A DNA stretch of 35,184 nucleotides from the NCBI GenBank assembly GCA_005881435.1, contig VBHP01000090.1:1-35184 (forward strand), given 5' to 3'. The DNA comes from Chloroflexota bacterium. GTDB taxonomy: Bacteria > Chloroflexota > Limnocylindria > P2-11E > CF-107. Below, piece after piece: positions 26,103 through 35,184 of this stretch. The position numbers were made by a program, and so were the translations under genes. A model generated the notes under the pieces. That model had not been told where the DNA came from and searched no databases. It saw only the letters and a program-made list of their open reading frames with translations. Numbering within the stretch: the stretch's first letter is position 1; the number at the start of each line of letters is the position of its first letter.

Positions 26103-28609
26103 GGCCGGACGAGCCTACCAGCGAGATCGACGACGACATCGGGCGCGTTCCAAACTCTCGCGCCGAGACGCCGCTCGCGCTCCGGAACATCCCACCACTC
26201 GACGCGGCAGTTCATCTGCTCGCCCGGCAACAGCGAGAGATAGTTCGGTTCGACAAAGAGGAAGCCCGCCGCCCGCGCCGGACGTGCGTCGTACAGCTCG
26301 ATGCCGATGGCCGCGGTTCTGCCGCGATTGCTGACGAGCGCGTCCTCGCCGCTGACACGCACCGCGATCGAGGTCAGCGGTAGCCGCAGCAGCGGCGCCA
26401 GGTCGGTGGTTGGGCTGAAGATGTAGCGCGACGGCGCGAGCAGCAGATCGCCAACGTGCAGCTCGAGGTCGAGAAAGAAGACCTCGTCGATCGCCAACGG
26501 ATGCTCGATCTCCAGCAACCGCGTCGCGGCCGGCGCGGGGATGTCGATCGTGTCGCCGCCGCGGGCGTGGACCGTGCCGAGGGCATCGGTGAGACGCCAC
26601 TCCAGTCGCGCCGCCGTGAGATCGGTCCCAGCGTTGCTGGCCCACGCCACCGCGGTGAAACGGTCGCGACCGCCCCACGCTAGCGTCGGAAAGGACGCCG
26701 ACAGCAGCATCGGCGCGTACGCATGCTGCACCGCGTGGTAGGCCGGCTTCGGTCTTCCGAAATAGTCCACCGCCGAGGTGCACCAGCCGTTGGGATAGGG
26801 CTCGTCGAATTGCCATGGGATCGAGCCGGAGTTGCGCCACTGGCGCCGCCGGTTCGACTCGACCGCATATGCGAGCCCTTGCGCCTGCAAGTACTGGCTG
26901 CAACGACGAAGGGTCTCGAGATCGTCGATCGGCCCGAACAGTGTCCGGAGCAGCGGTTCGTTGATCCACCAGTCGCCGCGATGCGCCCACATCGGGTTCT
27001 GCCGCGTCACCGGCCAACGCTGCTCCCGCGGCAGGGTCGCCTCGATCGCCTCGCGGTTGGTCATTCCTTCGGCGCCGAACTCGGAGTGGAACAGCGAGGT
27101 GCCGGCGTCGTACAGCGCGCTCTGCCCCTCGAGGCCCTGGTGCTCCCAGGGCCCGTGGACGTCGTGCAGCGCGTCTGGATGTGCCGTGATATTCGCCGCC
27201 GAATTCGCGAACGTCGGCCCCGAGGGCGACGAGGGGAACCAGGCCCGATCCGGATCGAGCGACCGGACGACGTCGCGTAACGCCGCCAGCACGGGCGAGC
27301 GATCTTCGGTCAGCGGCGAATCGTTGTCCGCGAGCTCGTTCCCACCACACCACGCCACGAGCGAGGGGTGGTTCCGCTTGCGCGGCACGATCACCTCGGC
27401 TTCGCGGCGCAGCATCTCGACGAACGCGGGGTCGCGCGAGGGCTGGCTCGAGAGACCGGAGGAGGACTGGACGAATTCCTGCCAGACCATGATGCCGGCG
27501 CGGTCGCAGGCCTCGTAGAACGCCTCGCGCTCGATGAGGCCGCCGCCCCAGACGCGAAACAGGTTCACGTGCGCGCGGCGCGCCAGCTCGATCAGTCGCG
27601 CCAGCTGCTGCGGTCGTTCGGGGCCGTAGAGCGCGTCCAGCGGCACCCAGTTCCAGCCGTTCACGTACACGCGCCGTCGATTCACCACGAACACATATGG
27701 ACGGGCCGAACGGTCAGGCGTGTCATTCGCGGCGAGCTCCACCTGGCGAATCCCGAACGTGACGCGACGCTCGTCGGAACCCCCGGCTCGAACGACGCAC
27801 TGGTAGAGCGGTTGCGCGCCGTGGCCATTCGGCCACCACAGCTCGGGTCGATCGATACGCACTCGCGCATCGGCGCCGGCGCCGGAGGTCACGACGACGC
27901 CCTCTCGTTGGATCTCGAGCGCGACGCCGATGTCGGGTCCGTCGAGGGTCGTGCGCACCTCGATGTCCGCGCAGGAGTGGTCCTCCGTGACGATCGGTCG
28001 GACCCACACGTCGGCGACGCGCGTCGGTCCGGTGAATTCGAGCCGCGCATCGTCCCACAACCCCTGATGCACGAGGCGCGGGCAGAAATCCCAGCCGTAA
28101 TTCATGCGAGCCTTGTGCGTGCGGACCCGCTCCGTCCGACCGACCTGTGGCTCCTCTTCCGGCGCCGGCGCGATCGCGACGACAAGCACGTTCTCGCGAT
28201 CGAGGCGCAGGCGGTCCGTCACGTCGAAGATCGCCGGCGTGAACATGCCGCGGTGCGTGCCGATCACTTCGCCGTTGAGAAAGACCTCGGCCTCGTAGTC
28301 GATGCCCTCGAACACCAGCGTCGCGCGGCGTCTCGCCAGTGATGCGTCGACGCGAAAGGTGCGCCGATAGACCCAGGTGCGTTGGGGCACCCACTCGACC
28401 TGCAGCGAATTGCGGTCGTAGTACGGATCGGCGACGGCGCCCGCGCGCGCGAGATCATCGATGACGCTGCCCGGCACTCGCGCCGCATGCCAGATGATGT
28501 TCGCGCTCGGCTCGTCGTCCGTCAGCTTTTTCCAGCGCCATTCGTCCCCGACGAAACCCGCGATGCGCCAGTCCTCGCCGGCGAGCGGCAGCACCGCGCG
28601 CCAGTTCAT
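26099..28609 (-). CDS. GH2 beta-mannosidase-like glycoside hydrolase
   Basis: ATG at 28609 (ATGA overlap with MFS). VPGSVIDDLARAGAVADPYYDRNSLQVEWV..RTWVYRRTFRV...NYGWDFCPRLVHQGLWDDARLE...NLFRVWGGGLIEREAFYEACDRAGIMVWQEF...NHPSLVAWCGGNEL: beta-mannosidase type. Confidence 0.92.
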   Translation of the reverse strand: MNWRAVLPLAGEDWRIAGFVGDEWRWKKLTDDEPSANIIWHAARVPGSVIDDLARAGAVADPYYDRNSLQVEWVPQRTWVYRRTFRVDASLARRRATLVFEGIDYEAEVFLNGEVIGTHRGMFTPAIFDVTDRLRLDRENVLVVAIAPAPEEEPQVGRTERVRTHKARMNYGWDFCPRLVHQGLWDDARLEFTGPTRVADVWVRPIVTEDHSCADIEVRTTLDGPDIGVALEIQREGVVVTSGAGADARVRIDRPELWWPNGHGAQPLYQCVVRAGGSDERRVTFGIRQVELAANDTPDRSARPYVFVVNRRRVYVNGWNWVPLDALYGPERPQQLARLIELARRAHVNLFRVWGGGLIEREAFYEACDRAGIMVWQEFVQSSSGLSSQPSRDPAFVEMLRREAEVIVPRKRNHPSLVAWCGGNELADNDSPLTEDRSPVLAALRDVVRSLDPDRAWFPSSPSGPTFANSAANITAHPDALHDVHGPWEHQGLEGQSALYDAGTSLFHSEFGAEGMTNREAIEATLPREQRWPVTRQNPMWAHRGDWWINEPLLRTLFGPIDDLETLRRCSQYLQAQGLAYAVESNRRRQWRNSGSIPWQFDEPYPNGWCTSAVDYFGRPKPAYHAVQHAYAPMLLSASFPTLAWGGRDRFTAVAWASNAGTDLTAARLEWRLTDALGTVHARGGDTIDIPAPAATRLLEIEHPLAIDEVFFLDLELHVGDLLLAPSRYIFSPTTDLAPLLRLPLTSIAVRVSGEDALVSNRGRTAAIGIELYDARPARAAGFLFVEPNYLSLLPGEQMNCRVEWWDVPERERRLGARVWNAPDVVVDLAGRLVRP

Positions 28610-29823
28610 GCGATGGCGGGCTCGGCGCGTCGGAGCGCGACCCGCCACACCGTCGCCAGCGATGCCGCCAGCAGGACCGCGCTGAAGAGGAATGCCGCGC
28701 CCGGCAGCAGGTACGCGCGCAAATCCGCTACGGCCAGCGCGAATGTCTGCGTGAAGAGCAGCGGGGCGATGACGGCGGCAACGGCATGCAGGCTGCCGAA
28801 TGTGCCCTGCAGCCGGCCCTGCTCCGTCGCGGCTACGTGGCGTGTCGCCAATCCCATGAGCGACGGCGAGACCAGCCCGAAGAAGGACCACACCGGGATC
28901 CCGACCAGGAACAGCGATGTGTTCGGCGCGAGAGCGAAGATCAGCTGCGCCGAGATGCCGACCACGAGACCGACGACCAGCGCGCCGCGCTCACCGAGGC
29001 GTGCGACCGCGCGCCCGACCACCAGGCCCTGAACGACCATCGACGACACGCCGACCAGGGCGAGCGCGAGACCGACCGCGCGTTCATCCCAGGCGAAGCG
29101 GTACTGGGTGTAGAGGACGAAGGTCGCCGGCAGAGAGTCGTGGGCGACGTACGCGAAGAAGGCCGCGAGCGCGAGCGTCGACAGGCCCGGATGCGCACGC
29201 ACGAAGTGGAGTGCACCGATCGGATTCGCCGTCTGGAACTGGAACGCGGCCCGCCGCTCGCGCGGCAGCGACTCCGGAAGGATGAAGAAGCCGTAGGCGA
29301 AGTTCGCGAGGCTCAGCGCCGCGGCGGCCCAGAACGGCGCCCGCAGATCGATCGCTCCCAGTGCGCCACCGACAGCGGGCCCGACGATGAAGCCGACGCC
29401 GAATGCGACACCGAGCATGGCGAATCGTCCGGCGCGCTTCTCCGGCGGCGTCACGTCCGCGATGTAGGCGCCGGCCGCGGAGAAGCTCGATGAGGTGATG
29501 CCGGAGGCGAGTCGACCGATGAACAGCCACGCCAGGTTCGGCGCGAGCGCCATGACGATGTAATCGAGCCCCAGACCGAGATTCGACAGCAGGATCACCG
29601 GTCGACGGCCGAAGCGGTCCGAGAGCGCACCGAGCACCGGCTGGAAGAAGAACTGCATCACCGCCCAGGCCGCGGCGAACACGCCGAAGGCGGAGGCTCC
29701 GGCCGCGGCGTCGCCGCCCTCGAGTCGAACGATCAGCCCGGGGAAGACAGGCACGACGAGTCCGAACGCGAGCATGTCCAGGAGGACCGTGATGAAGACG
29801 AACGCGAAGGCCGCGCGGCTCAT
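28606..29823 (-). CDS. MFS transporter
   Basis: MSRAAFAFVFITVLLDMLAFGLVVPVFPGLI...GALSDRFGRRPVILLSNLGLGLDYIVMALAPNLAWLFIGRLASGITSSSFSAAGAYIADVTPPEKRAGRFAMLG: TetA/MFS loop 2-3 and motif C. Confidence 0.93.
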   Translation of the reverse strand: MSRAAFAFVFITVLLDMLAFGLVVPVFPGLIVRLEGGDAAAGASAFGVFAAAWAVMQFFFQPVLGALSDRFGRRPVILLSNLGLGLDYIVMALAPNLAWLFIGRLASGITSSSFSAAGAYIADVTPPEKRAGRFAMLGVAFGVGFIVGPAVGGALGAIDLRAPFWAAAALSLANFAYGFFILPESLPRERRAAFQFQTANPIGALHFVRAHPGLSTLALAAFFAYVAHDSLPATFVLYTQYRFAWDERAVGLALALVGVSSMVVQGLVVGRAVARLGERGALVVGLVVGISAQLIFALAPNTSLFLVGIPVWSFFGLVSPSLMGLATRHVAATEQGRLQGTFGSLHAVAAVIAPLLFTQTFALAVADLRAYLLPGAAFLFSAVLLAASLATVWRVALRRAEPAIA

Positions 29824-29830
29824 GCCGAGG

Positions 29831-30562
29831 TCAGGTGCGCAAGTAGAACGGCTTGAACCACGGATTGAAGTACACACCAAACTGCGCGCGCGCGTCGCGA
29901 AGCTTCGCGGTCGCGTCGAGGATCAGCATCGGACGCGAATGTCCGATCGCCAGAGCTGTCGGATCGAGCTCGATGAGCCGATCCAGCGAACGCCGCCAGT
30001 CCTTTGCATCGGAGCCGATGCGCTCGTGGAATCCGCCCCACACCGTATCGCCGGTGATGAGCACGCGCATGTCATCGAGGTCCAGCTGGAACGACGACGA
30101 ACCGGGCGTGTGCCCGGGCGTGTGCACCACACGCAGCTCCATGTCGCCGGCCGGCACGCGAAGGCCGTCGCGCAGCTCGCGGTCGACGCGCAGTTTCGGA
30201 AAAGCGCGGTCATAGAGGAACGCGGAGGTGCGCTCCGGATCGGCCGACTCCACGGCCTCGCGGTCGCCGGCGTGCAGCCAGAGCTCGGCGGCGCTCTCCT
30301 CGCGGAGACGCGCCATTCCCGAGAGATGGTCGAAGTGCCCGTGCGTGACGAGCACGCGGCGGATGTCGTGCGGGGTCACGCCGACGGACAGCAGGTTGCG
30401 CCGCAGCGCGTCGTACCCGTCGAGCGAGCCGCAATCGATGAGCACCGGCTCGCGGCCGGCGATGAGGTACGCATTCGCATCGAAGGGATGGCTGAGGCGA
30501 TCGCCGGACACCGCGTACAGCGGACCCGCGAGCCGGACCGCTCGTTTGCGCGGCACGCGCAC
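29831..30562 (-). CDS. MBL-fold metallo-hydrolase
   Basis: VTHGHFDHLSGMARL, HTPGHTPGSSSFQL, ITGDTVWGG, AIGHSRP. GTG start at 30562 or 30556 uncertain. Confidence 0.85.
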   Translation of the reverse strand: MRVPRKRAVRLAGPLYAVSGDRLSHPFDANAYLIAGREPVLIDCGSLDGYDALRRNLLSVGVTPHDIRRVLVTHGHFDHLSGMARLREESAAELWLHAGDREAVESADPERTSAFLYDRAFPKLRVDRELRDGLRVPAGDMELRVVHTPGHTPGSSSFQLDLDDMRVLITGDTVWGGFHERIGSDAKDWRRSLDRLIELDPTALAIGHSRPMLILDATAKLRDARAQFGVYFNPWFKPFYLRT

Positions 30563-30772
30563 GACCTTGGCGATCCGGGAGATGAGCCGTGAGTGAGTGA
30601 TCGTGTTGTCTACAGCACCATGGTCCCGCGCGGTGAGAAGCGATGGAAGATTTTCGTTGCGGGCACGTCTTTGTAACGGGACGCTTCCGCCGAGAGGTGC
30701 GCCGGACGGGCATCGGCACGTTCGTTCGCTCTCCGCTCTAACCTGCCGGGCCGGCGTTGGAGAATGCCTCAG

Positions 30773-32224
30773 ATGAAGCAGGCCTTCCTCGGGATCGATT
30801 GCGGGACGCAATCGACGAAGGCCGTGCTGCGCGATCCGCGCAGCGGCGCGGTCCTGGCCGCGGGCCGCGCTCCCCACCGGATCATCGAAGGCGAGGACGG
30901 CACGCGCGAGCAGGATCCGGCCTGGTGGATCGAGGCGTTGCGGATCGCGGTGCGTGACGCCACGCGCGACGGATCCATCGAGGTGGTGGGCGTTGGCGTC
31001 TCGGGACAGCAGCACGGGCTCGTCTGCCTCGACTCGAGTGGTCGGCCGGTGCGAGCGGCGAAGCTGTGGAACGACACCACCACCGCCCGGGAGTGTGACG
31101 AGCTGACGAGGAAGCTCGGCGGAACGGCTCGCGCGCTGGCGCTGACCGGAAACGTCTTCCTCCCCGGATACACCGCTCCCAAGATCGCGTGGCTGCGAGC
31201 GCACGAGCCCGCGGCTTACGCCCGGACCGCCCGGATGTGCCTGCCACACGATTTCCTGAACCTGTGGCTCACCGGAGAGTTCGCCACCGAGCCCGGCGAT
31301 GCTTCCGGCACGGCGTACTTCGACGTGCGCACGCGTCGGTACCGGGACGAAGTGCTGGCCGCGATCGATGACCGCCGCGACTGGGTGGCCACGCTCCCGC
31401 GCCTGGTGCCGTCGCTCGACGTGATCGGCACGCTGCGGCCGGAGGCGGCGGATGCGCTCGGCCTCGCGGCGGGAATTGCAGTCAGCGCCGGCGGCGGCGA
31501 CAACATGTGCGCCGCGATCGGCTGCGACGTCGTGGTCGAAGGGCCCGTCGCGGTAAGTCTCGGGACCTCCGGGACGGCGTTCGCGTATCGCGCCGAGCCG
31601 GCGGTGGATCCGCTCGGCGAAGCGGCCGCGTTCTGCGATTCGACCGGCGGCTGGCTGCCGCTGGCGTGCACGTTGAACTGCACCAGCGCGACCGAGTGGG
31701 CGCGCGATCTCTTCGGGTTGTCGCACGGCGAGGTCGACGCGGCCATCGCCGATGGCGGCGGCGCGGACGAGCCGGCGTTCCTGCCGTATCTCTCGGGCGA
31801 GCGGACGCCGAACCTGCCGCGCGGCGCGGGCGTGTTCGTGGGACTGCGGGCGAATCACGGCCGCGCGTCGATCGTGCGCGCGGTCGTCGAGGGCGTCACC
31901 TTCGGTCTGGCGTATGCGCTCGAAGCGCTGCGGCGGACCGGCGTCACGCCGACGGAGGTGACCCTCGTCGGCGGCGGTGCGTCGTCGGACGCGTGGGCTC
32001 AGCTGTGCGCCGACCTGTTCGACCTGCCGGTGGTGCGGCCGGCGATCGATGAGGCAGCGGCGTCCGGCGCCGCGCGTCAGGCGCAGTGGGTCGTCGAGGG
32101 CGCTCGGCCTTCGCTCGCGCCCGCCGCGTCGCGGCGCTTCGAGCCACGGCCGCGTCCGGAGCTGCACGCCGCCGCCGGGCGGATGGCCGCGCTTCGCGAG
32201 CTGGCCGAGGCGAACCGGCTGTGA
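30773..32224 (+). CDS. xylB: FGGY-family carbohydrate kinase, xylulokinase-like
   Basis: FLGIDCGTQSTKAVLRD...GVSGQQHGLVCLD...LPHDFLNLWLTGEFATEPGDASGTAYFDV...SLGTSGTAFAY...LPYLSGERTPNLP...VTLVGGGASSDAWAQLCADLFDLPV. Confidence 0.9.
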   Translation: MKQAFLGIDCGTQSTKAVLRDPRSGAVLAAGRAPHRIIEGEDGTREQDPAWWIEALRIAVRDATRDGSIEVVGVGVSGQQHGLVCLDSSGRPVRAAKLWNDTTTARECDELTRKLGGTARALALTGNVFLPGYTAPKIAWLRAHEPAAYARTARMCLPHDFLNLWLTGEFATEPGDASGTAYFDVRTRRYRDEVLAAIDDRRDWVATLPRLVPSLDVIGTLRPEAADALGLAAGIAVSAGGGDNMCAAIGCDVVVEGPVAVSLGTSGTAFAYRAEPAVDPLGEAAAFCDSTGGWLPLACTLNCTSATEWARDLFGLSHGEVDAAIADGGGADEPAFLPYLSGERTPNLPRGAGVFVGLRANHGRASIVRAVVEGVTFGLAYALEALRRTGVTPTEVTLVGGGASSDAWAQLCADLFDLPVVRPAIDEAAASGAARQAQWVVEGARPSLAPAASRRFEPRPRPELHAAAGRMAALRELAEANRL

Positions 32225-33285
32225 TGCGGTTGGGGGCGCCGATCCCGCTGGGACCGAATCGCATGCGCCTCTTCTATCAGGGCGGCGCGCTCATCGACGA
32301 GCTGCGCGGCGCGAAGGATCCGGCCGACGGCGACTACCCCGAGGACTGGATCGGCTCGGTCACCGCGTTCGGCGGCGATCGCCCGCCCACGGAAGGCCTC
32401 TCGCGGGTGCGCGTCGACGGCTGGGAAGGCTTCCTCCGCGATCTGGTCCGCGAGCGTGCCGACGAGCTCGTCGGGCGCGACCTCGCCCATCGCTACGGCG
32501 CGACGACGGGTCTGCTGGTGAAGCTGCTCGATACCTCGGTGCGCCTGCCGGTGCACTGCCATCCGACGCGCGACTTCGCGCGCCGAAAGCTTGGCTCCGT
32601 CTTCGGCAAGACCGAAGCCTGGATCGTAGTCGCGACGCGGCGCGGCGGCGCGGAAGAGCCGTACGCCCGCGTCGGTTTCCAAGAGGCGATCCCGCGCGAG
32701 CGATTGCTGGAGTGGACGGCGCGGCAGGACGTCGGGGCGATCGTGGCCGCGACGCACAAGTTCGCGGTCCGTGCCGGCGACGTGGTGCTGATCGCGGCCG
32801 GGCTGCCGCATGCGATCGGACCCGGCGTGTTCATGGTCGAGGTGCAGGAGCCGACGAACTATTCGATCCTTCTCGAGCACGCCGGCTTTCCGATCGCGTC
32901 CGACGCGGCGCACCTCGGCCTCGGGTGGGAGGCGGCGATCGATGCCGTCGATCGACACGGCTACGCGCGTGAGGAGCTCGTCTCCCGCTTCGTCCGCCGC
33001 GTCGACCTGCAGCGCGAAGGCGAATCGCCGCTCGTCGGCGACGAGTTCGCCGAATTCTTTCGCGCCACCCGCGTGCACCTCGGAGCGAACGGTTCGCGCG
33101 ATATTCCTGCCGGATACTGGGTCGGGGTGGTGCTCGAGGGCTCGGGCGAGATCGAGTACGGCGCCGGGCGCGCCGCGATCAGGCGCGGCGACACGTTCTG
33201 CGTGCCCTTTGCCCTCGGATCGCATCGCCTCCGCGGCGGGCGCGACGGGATCGCCGTCGTGCGGTGCCTGCCACCGGCGCGTTAG
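32224..33285 (+). CDS. manA: class I mannose-6-phosphate isomerase-like
   Basis: WIGSVTAF...LVKLLDTSVRLPVHCHPTRDFARRKLGSVFGKTEAWIVVATR...VRAGDVVLIAAGLPHAIGPGVFMVEVQEPTNYSILLEH: ManA metal-binding HxHP motif. TGATG overlap with xylB. Confidence 0.85.
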   Translation: MRLGAPIPLGPNRMRLFYQGGALIDELRGAKDPADGDYPEDWIGSVTAFGGDRPPTEGLSRVRVDGWEGFLRDLVRERADELVGRDLAHRYGATTGLLVKLLDTSVRLPVHCHPTRDFARRKLGSVFGKTEAWIVVATRRGGAEEPYARVGFQEAIPRERLLEWTARQDVGAIVAATHKFAVRAGDVVLIAAGLPHAIGPGVFMVEVQEPTNYSILLEHAGFPIASDAAHLGLGWEAAIDAVDRHGYAREELVSRFVRRVDLQREGESPLVGDEFAEFFRATRVHLGANGSRDIPAGYWVGVVLEGSGEIEYGAGRAAIRRGDTFCVPFALGSHRLRGGRDGIAVVRCLPPAR

Positions 33286-33332
33286 TCCCGCCGGGAACGA
33301 CTAAAGATTCCGGCACGTCTAGGACTCTTTAG
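33282..33332 (+). promoter_or_regulatory. overlapping alternative inverted repeats in the manA-lipoprotein intergenic region
   Basis: TTAGT-CCCG-c-CGGG-aacg-ACTAA (33282-33304) overlaps CTAAAGA-18nt-TCTTTAG (33301-33332). Confidence 0.3.
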
Positions 33333-33361
33333 GGCAGCCACGCGAAACAAGGAGGCACTCG

Positions 33362-33979
33362 ATGCCACGCGCCCTCATCCTCCGCGTCATCTTCGCCGCG
33401 CCGCTTCTTCTCGCCGCCTGCGGCACCACCGGCGCGCCCGGCGGCCAGCCTTCGGCGGTCGCCGCGACCCCGACCGCGCGACCCACCGGCACGGCGTCGC
33501 CCGCGGCGACTTCCTCGCCGGCGCCGAGCGCGGCCGCCTGCGACACCACGGTCTCCGGGAAGGGCACCGTCGGCCAGGCGCAGATCGTCGCCGTCCGTGT
33601 CGCATCGCATGGCGATTTCGATCGCATCGTCTTCGAGTTCGATGGACGCGGCGGCCCCGCCGGCGTCCCCGATTACGAGATCAAGTCCGCCCCGCGTCCG
33701 ATTTACAAGGATCCCAGCGGTCTGCCGCTGACGGTCTCCGGCGAGCCCGTCATCGGCATCACGCTTCGCGGCGGCACGCGCATGGGCTTCGACGGTGGCG
33801 CCGTGTACAAAGGCACGACCGACTTCAAGACCGCTTATCCGACGCTGACCGAGCTCATCGAGGGCGGCGACTTCGAAGCCATCGCCACCTGGTATGCCGG
33901 ACTCTCGGGCAGCTCCTGCGTCAGCGCTGCGGTCCTCGCGAACCCCGCACGCCTGGTCATCGACGTCGCGCGCCGCTAA
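33362..33979 (+). CDS. lipoprotein with AMIN-like domain
   Basis: Lipobox LLLAACGTT, Ala/Pro/Thr linker, then VRVASHGDFDRIVFEFDGRGGPAGVPDYEIK...SGEPVIGITLRG...NPARLVIDVARR. AAGGAGG SD. Confidence 0.8.
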   Translation: MPRALILRVIFAAPLLLAACGTTGAPGGQPSAVAATPTARPTGTASPAATSSPAPSAAACDTTVSGKGTVGQAQIVAVRVASHGDFDRIVFEFDGRGGPAGVPDYEIKSAPRPIYKDPSGLPLTVSGEPVIGITLRGGTRMGFDGGAVYKGTTDFKTAYPTLTELIEGGDFEAIATWYAGLSGSSCVSAAVLANPARLVIDVARR

Positions 33980-35184
33980 CGCGCGAGGATGAAGCGGACC
34001 GTGGCCAGCATCCACGGTCCCACTGAGACACGGAGCTCACCACTTTCTCCCCGGGTGAGCTCCGCGATCTCGTTCTCGAGATGGTCCACGCGCCACGCCT
34101 GCGCGACGCGAAGGCCGGGGAACGTGATCCGCGCCGTCTGCTCGCGACCCGCGAGCTCTTGCACGCGCGCGATCCAGCCCTCGCCGTGGCGTGCCGAGAG
34201 CAGCGTCGACAGCGCGACGGAATCGGGTTCGACCTTCGCCAGCGTGATCGTCGATCGCGCGTCGTACGGTGCCTCGGGTTCGCGGAAATCCTGAAAGCTG
34301 ATGCGGTGACCGTAGAGCGGTCGTCGCGCCTCCCATCCGATGCGATGGGCGCGTGGCGCGTCGATCGCGGCGTCGCTGACCAGGCGATAGCGCACCACGA
34401 TCTCGCCCGACTGCGCGGCGCGATAGTTCGTGTGCCAGTAGTTGTTCAGCACGTACGAGAAGAGGCGCCCGCCGCGGAGCCGCGCGTCCGCGGCCCACGT
34501 GCCGCGCACGATGTCGCCGACGCAGAACAGCGGGACGTCGGGGGAGGCGAGGACGACGCCGACGCCCGGCGTCTCCAGACGCACCACGGTCTGCAGCGGC
34601 AACCACTCCACGCACGCCCCCGGTAGCCGGTCGCGATCCCAATCGATCCATCCCAGTTGCGAATCGGATCGCACCACGGCGTCGGACAGCGCGAAGGGGA
34701 ACGCGACGTACGCCGCCTCCTTCTCCAAGGTCGCGCGCTTCTCGAACCGGCAGGTCAGCTCGACCCACTCGCCCTGTCGCGGCAACGACCACTCGATGAC
34801 GGCCGGGCCGAACGGCACCTCGCCCTCGAGGTGTGCGCGGTCGCCGATGGCGCTGCGCTCGAGGTGCGCCGCCGAAAGCCGGAAGTCGTCGTTGAGCGCG
34901 AGCTCCGGCAGTGGCAGCGCTGGGTCGCTGCGCACGATGCGCGTGCCCTCGCCGCCGGTCACGTACAGCACCTGCCCAAGGCCGTACCGATCCTCGGCCA
35001 CGAGTTCGCGATCGAGTCGCTTGTCCCACCAGCTCACGGCGCAGCCGCGCGCGGGATCGATGGCGACGCGGTGGCGTTCGTTCTCGAGGGTGATCGAGCG
35101 GCGCGCCGGCTCGGTGCTCTGTCGCGGCGTCGCGCCCGCGCGAAGAGCGAAGCGACGGAACGACAGCCCGGGGAGGTCGTCGAC
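33976..35184 (-). CDS. second GH38-like alpha-mannosidase, C-terminal part (5' end outside window)
   Basis: Open frame to the window end: SITLENERHRVAIDPARGCAVSWWDKRLDRELVAEDRYGLGQVLYVTGGEG...AYVAFPFALSDAVVRSDSQLGWIDWDRDRLPGACVEWLPLQTVVRL resembles GH38 C-terminal beta-domains. Confidence 0.7.
   Translation of the reverse strand, partial: VDDLPGLSFRRFALRAGATPRQSTEPARRSITLENERHRVAIDPARGCAVSWWDKRLDRELVAEDRYGLGQVLYVTGGEGTRIVRSDPALPLPELALNDDFRLSAAHLERSAIGDRAHLEGEVPFGPAVIEWSLPRQGEWVELTCRFEKRATLEKEAAYVAFPFALSDAVVRSDSQLGWIDWDRDRLPGACVEWLPLQTVVRLETPGVGVVLASPDVPLFCVGDIVRGTWAADARLRGGRLFSYVLNNYWHTNYRAAQSGEIVVRYRLVSDAAIDAPRAHRIGWEARRPLYGHRISFQDFREPEAPYDARSTITLAKVEPDSVALSTLLSARHGEGWIARVQELAGREQTARITFPGLRVAQAWRVDHLENEIAELTRGESGELRVSVGPWMLATVRFILAR

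Noticed and set aside
29831-32167. 778-aa - strand ORF spanning xylB antisense and the MBL gene
   Set aside because: Only the C-terminal portion (from about 30562) shows a real MBL family. The rest is an open antisense frame produced by high GC codon bias opposite the convincing xylB gene.
1-35184. CRISPR arrays, tRNA/rRNA genes, IS elements or integrase signatures
   Set aside because: None seen by eye on either strand: no regularly spaced repeats, no transposase/integrase motifs, no cloverleaf-like RNA with TpsiC box recognised. A tRNAscan or Infernal run would be needed to exclude small RNAs.

Overview
High-GC bacterial chromosomal window with about 30 CDSs. I suspect a Chloroflexota- or Dormibacterota-like soil lineage, but that is inference only. 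Contents in order: (1) the end of a LysW-carrier lysine/arginine cluster (lysX partial, lysW); (2) a small redox and housekeeping block; (3) a + strand mannoside/glycoside operon (GH38 alpha-mannosidase, clan GH-D-like hydrolase, SIS phosphosugar isomerase, ABC sugar transporter SBP plus two permeases, Gfo/Idh/MocA oxidoreductase); (4) a NarL-type two-component system facing two tandem paralogous secreted 8-Cys proteins of no family I recognise; (5) PBP1A, a polytopic protein with an internally duplicated His motif, and a kinase-less sensor-like membrane protein; (6) a - strand catabolic operon (MBL hydrolase, MFS, GH2 beta-mannosidase-like, GH35-like, and a double-MBL protein with a C-terminal beta-sandwich-like tail); (7) xylB-manA-like genes, an AMIN-like lipoprotein and a second, partial GH38-like enzyme. 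The most interesting signals are the 8-Cys secreted pair, two gene junctions with ATAG overlaps implying AUA start codons, the tandem double-MBL protein with an altered first active site, and the duplicated WHR..GRD..W..PHL..Y membrane motif. No rRNA, tRNA, CRISPR array or clear mobile element was seen. All family calls come from motif reading without database searches.
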